Below, one piece after another: positions 41,610-41,841 of a stretch of DNA of 41,841 bases. How positions within the stretch are numbered: the first letter of the stretch is position 1; each line of letters starts with the position of its first letter. The notes beneath the pieces are model-generated. The model did no database searches. It was not told where the DNA came from and was given only the letters and a program-made list of their open reading frames with translations. This DNA is from Alphaproteobacteria bacterium (GTDB taxonomy: Bacteria > Pseudomonadota > Alphaproteobacteria > Rhodobacterales > Rhodobacteraceae): positions 1 to 41,841 of the forward strand of contig JAADIJ010000135.1 of the NCBI GenBank assembly GCA_013151335.1. The letters are read 5' to 3'. Made by a program: the position numbers and the translations under genes.

Positions 41610-41841
41610 AGGGTCCAAACCCAATCAACCTGTTGAAAATAAGTGATAGCTATGATTCACTGTGTGAAGGCACTCGGAAGGTGGAGCATGGCGAATGAAT
41701 TTTGGTTGTCTGACAGGGCATGGGCTGTGATTGAGCCGTTGTTACCGAGCAATCCCCCCGGCGCACGGCGGGTGGATGACAGGAGGGTTATCAGCGGGAT
41801 TGTTCGCGTTCTCAAGTCCGGTTGCCGCTGGCAGGATTGCC
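41610..41841 (+). mobile_element. Left end of an IS5-type insertion sequence, cut by the window end
   Basis: The 3' end of the window contains the beginning of an insertion sequence whose transposase starts at 41688. The left terminus is probably near 41610-41622 (AGGGTCCAAACCC), immediately after the acyltransferase gene, but the right end and target duplication are outside the window, so this boundary is a guess. Confidence 0.55.
41688..41841 (+). CDS. IS5-family transposase, N-terminal fragment
   Basis: The ORF starts at 41688 after GGTGGAG and runs off the window, giving 51 residues. They begin MANEFWLSDRAWAVIEPLLP and continue with GARRVDDRRVISGIVRVLKSG and CRWQDC. This is the typical N-terminal region of IS5/IS427-type DDE transposases, in which WxxI-x-PLLP and GI-x-x-x-L-x-x-G-x-x-W are conserved. 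The catalytic DDE residues lie beyond the window, so activity cannot be judged. Confidence 0.85.
   Translation, partial: MANEFWLSDRAWAVIEPLLPSNPPGARRVDDRRVISGIVRVLKSGCRWQDC

Overview
The window looks like the chromosome of an alphaproteobacterium of the Rhodobacterales (Roseobacter-like) type. The reasons are GC-rich coding DNA, the linked order pckA / chvI-chvG-hprK-rapZ-EIIA(Man)-HPr, a methylsuccinyl-CoA dehydrogenase of the ethylmalonyl-CoA pathway, an alphaproteobacterial CsgH-type curli chaperone, and a TRAP transporter next to a 5-oxoprolinase/hydantoinase. This placement is inferred from gene content; no rRNA or tRNA gene is present.

Left part (1-8655). A Zn/Cd/Pb-exporting P-type ATPase follows a MerR-type promoter with a 19-bp spacer. 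It is followed by a CtaG-family membrane protein and a MerR regulator with metal-sensor cysteines, forming a likely self-regulated metal-resistance operon. On the minus strand follow a stand-alone acetolactate-synthase-like ThDP enzyme, a DMT-family permease, a DUF6629-like membrane protein and an APC-like permease.

Centre (8656-17789) and main discovery. Eight tightly coupled genes encode all seven membrane subunits of respiratory complex I (NuoA, H, J, K, L, M, N analogues) plus one soluble fusion protein. NuoE, F, G, I and C are absent. The fusion joins a NuoB-like domain without its Fe-S cysteines, four YTCPMHPE...CPKCGM heavy-metal-binding domains in His-rich linkers (three are near-identical 159-bp DNA repeats), and a degenerate NuoD-like domain. 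The proton-pumping residues of L, M, N and K are retained, while the NADH, Fe-S and quinone machinery is missing or altered. I read this as a candidate undescribed complex-I-derived ion-translocating complex with a metal-binding module in place of the redox arm. It shares a divergent promoter region, with a 9-bp inverted repeat, with the APC-like permease.

Middle right (17790-29083). An intergenic stretch holds several tandem micro-hairpins. Minus-strand genes follow: enoyl-CoA hydratase plus phenylacetate-CoA-ligase-like enzyme (overlapping pair), a small curli cluster (curlin, CsgH, curlin), and a HyuA-HyuB fusion broken by an apparent one-base frameshift. Divergent from the last is a TRAP transporter (dctP, terminator, dctQ, dctM), ending in a convergent winged-helix regulator. 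An 11-bp-arm palindrome overlies the divergent promoter and is the likely control site.

Right part (29174-41841). This holds moeA and moaA (molybdenum cofactor), mcd, a TauE/SafE permease, pckA with its terminator, then the ChvI-ChvG two-component system followed by hprK, rapZ, EIIA(Man) and HPr (nitrogen/carbon PTS control), a lysophospholipid-acyltransferase-like gene, and the start of an IS5-type insertion sequence cut by the window end.
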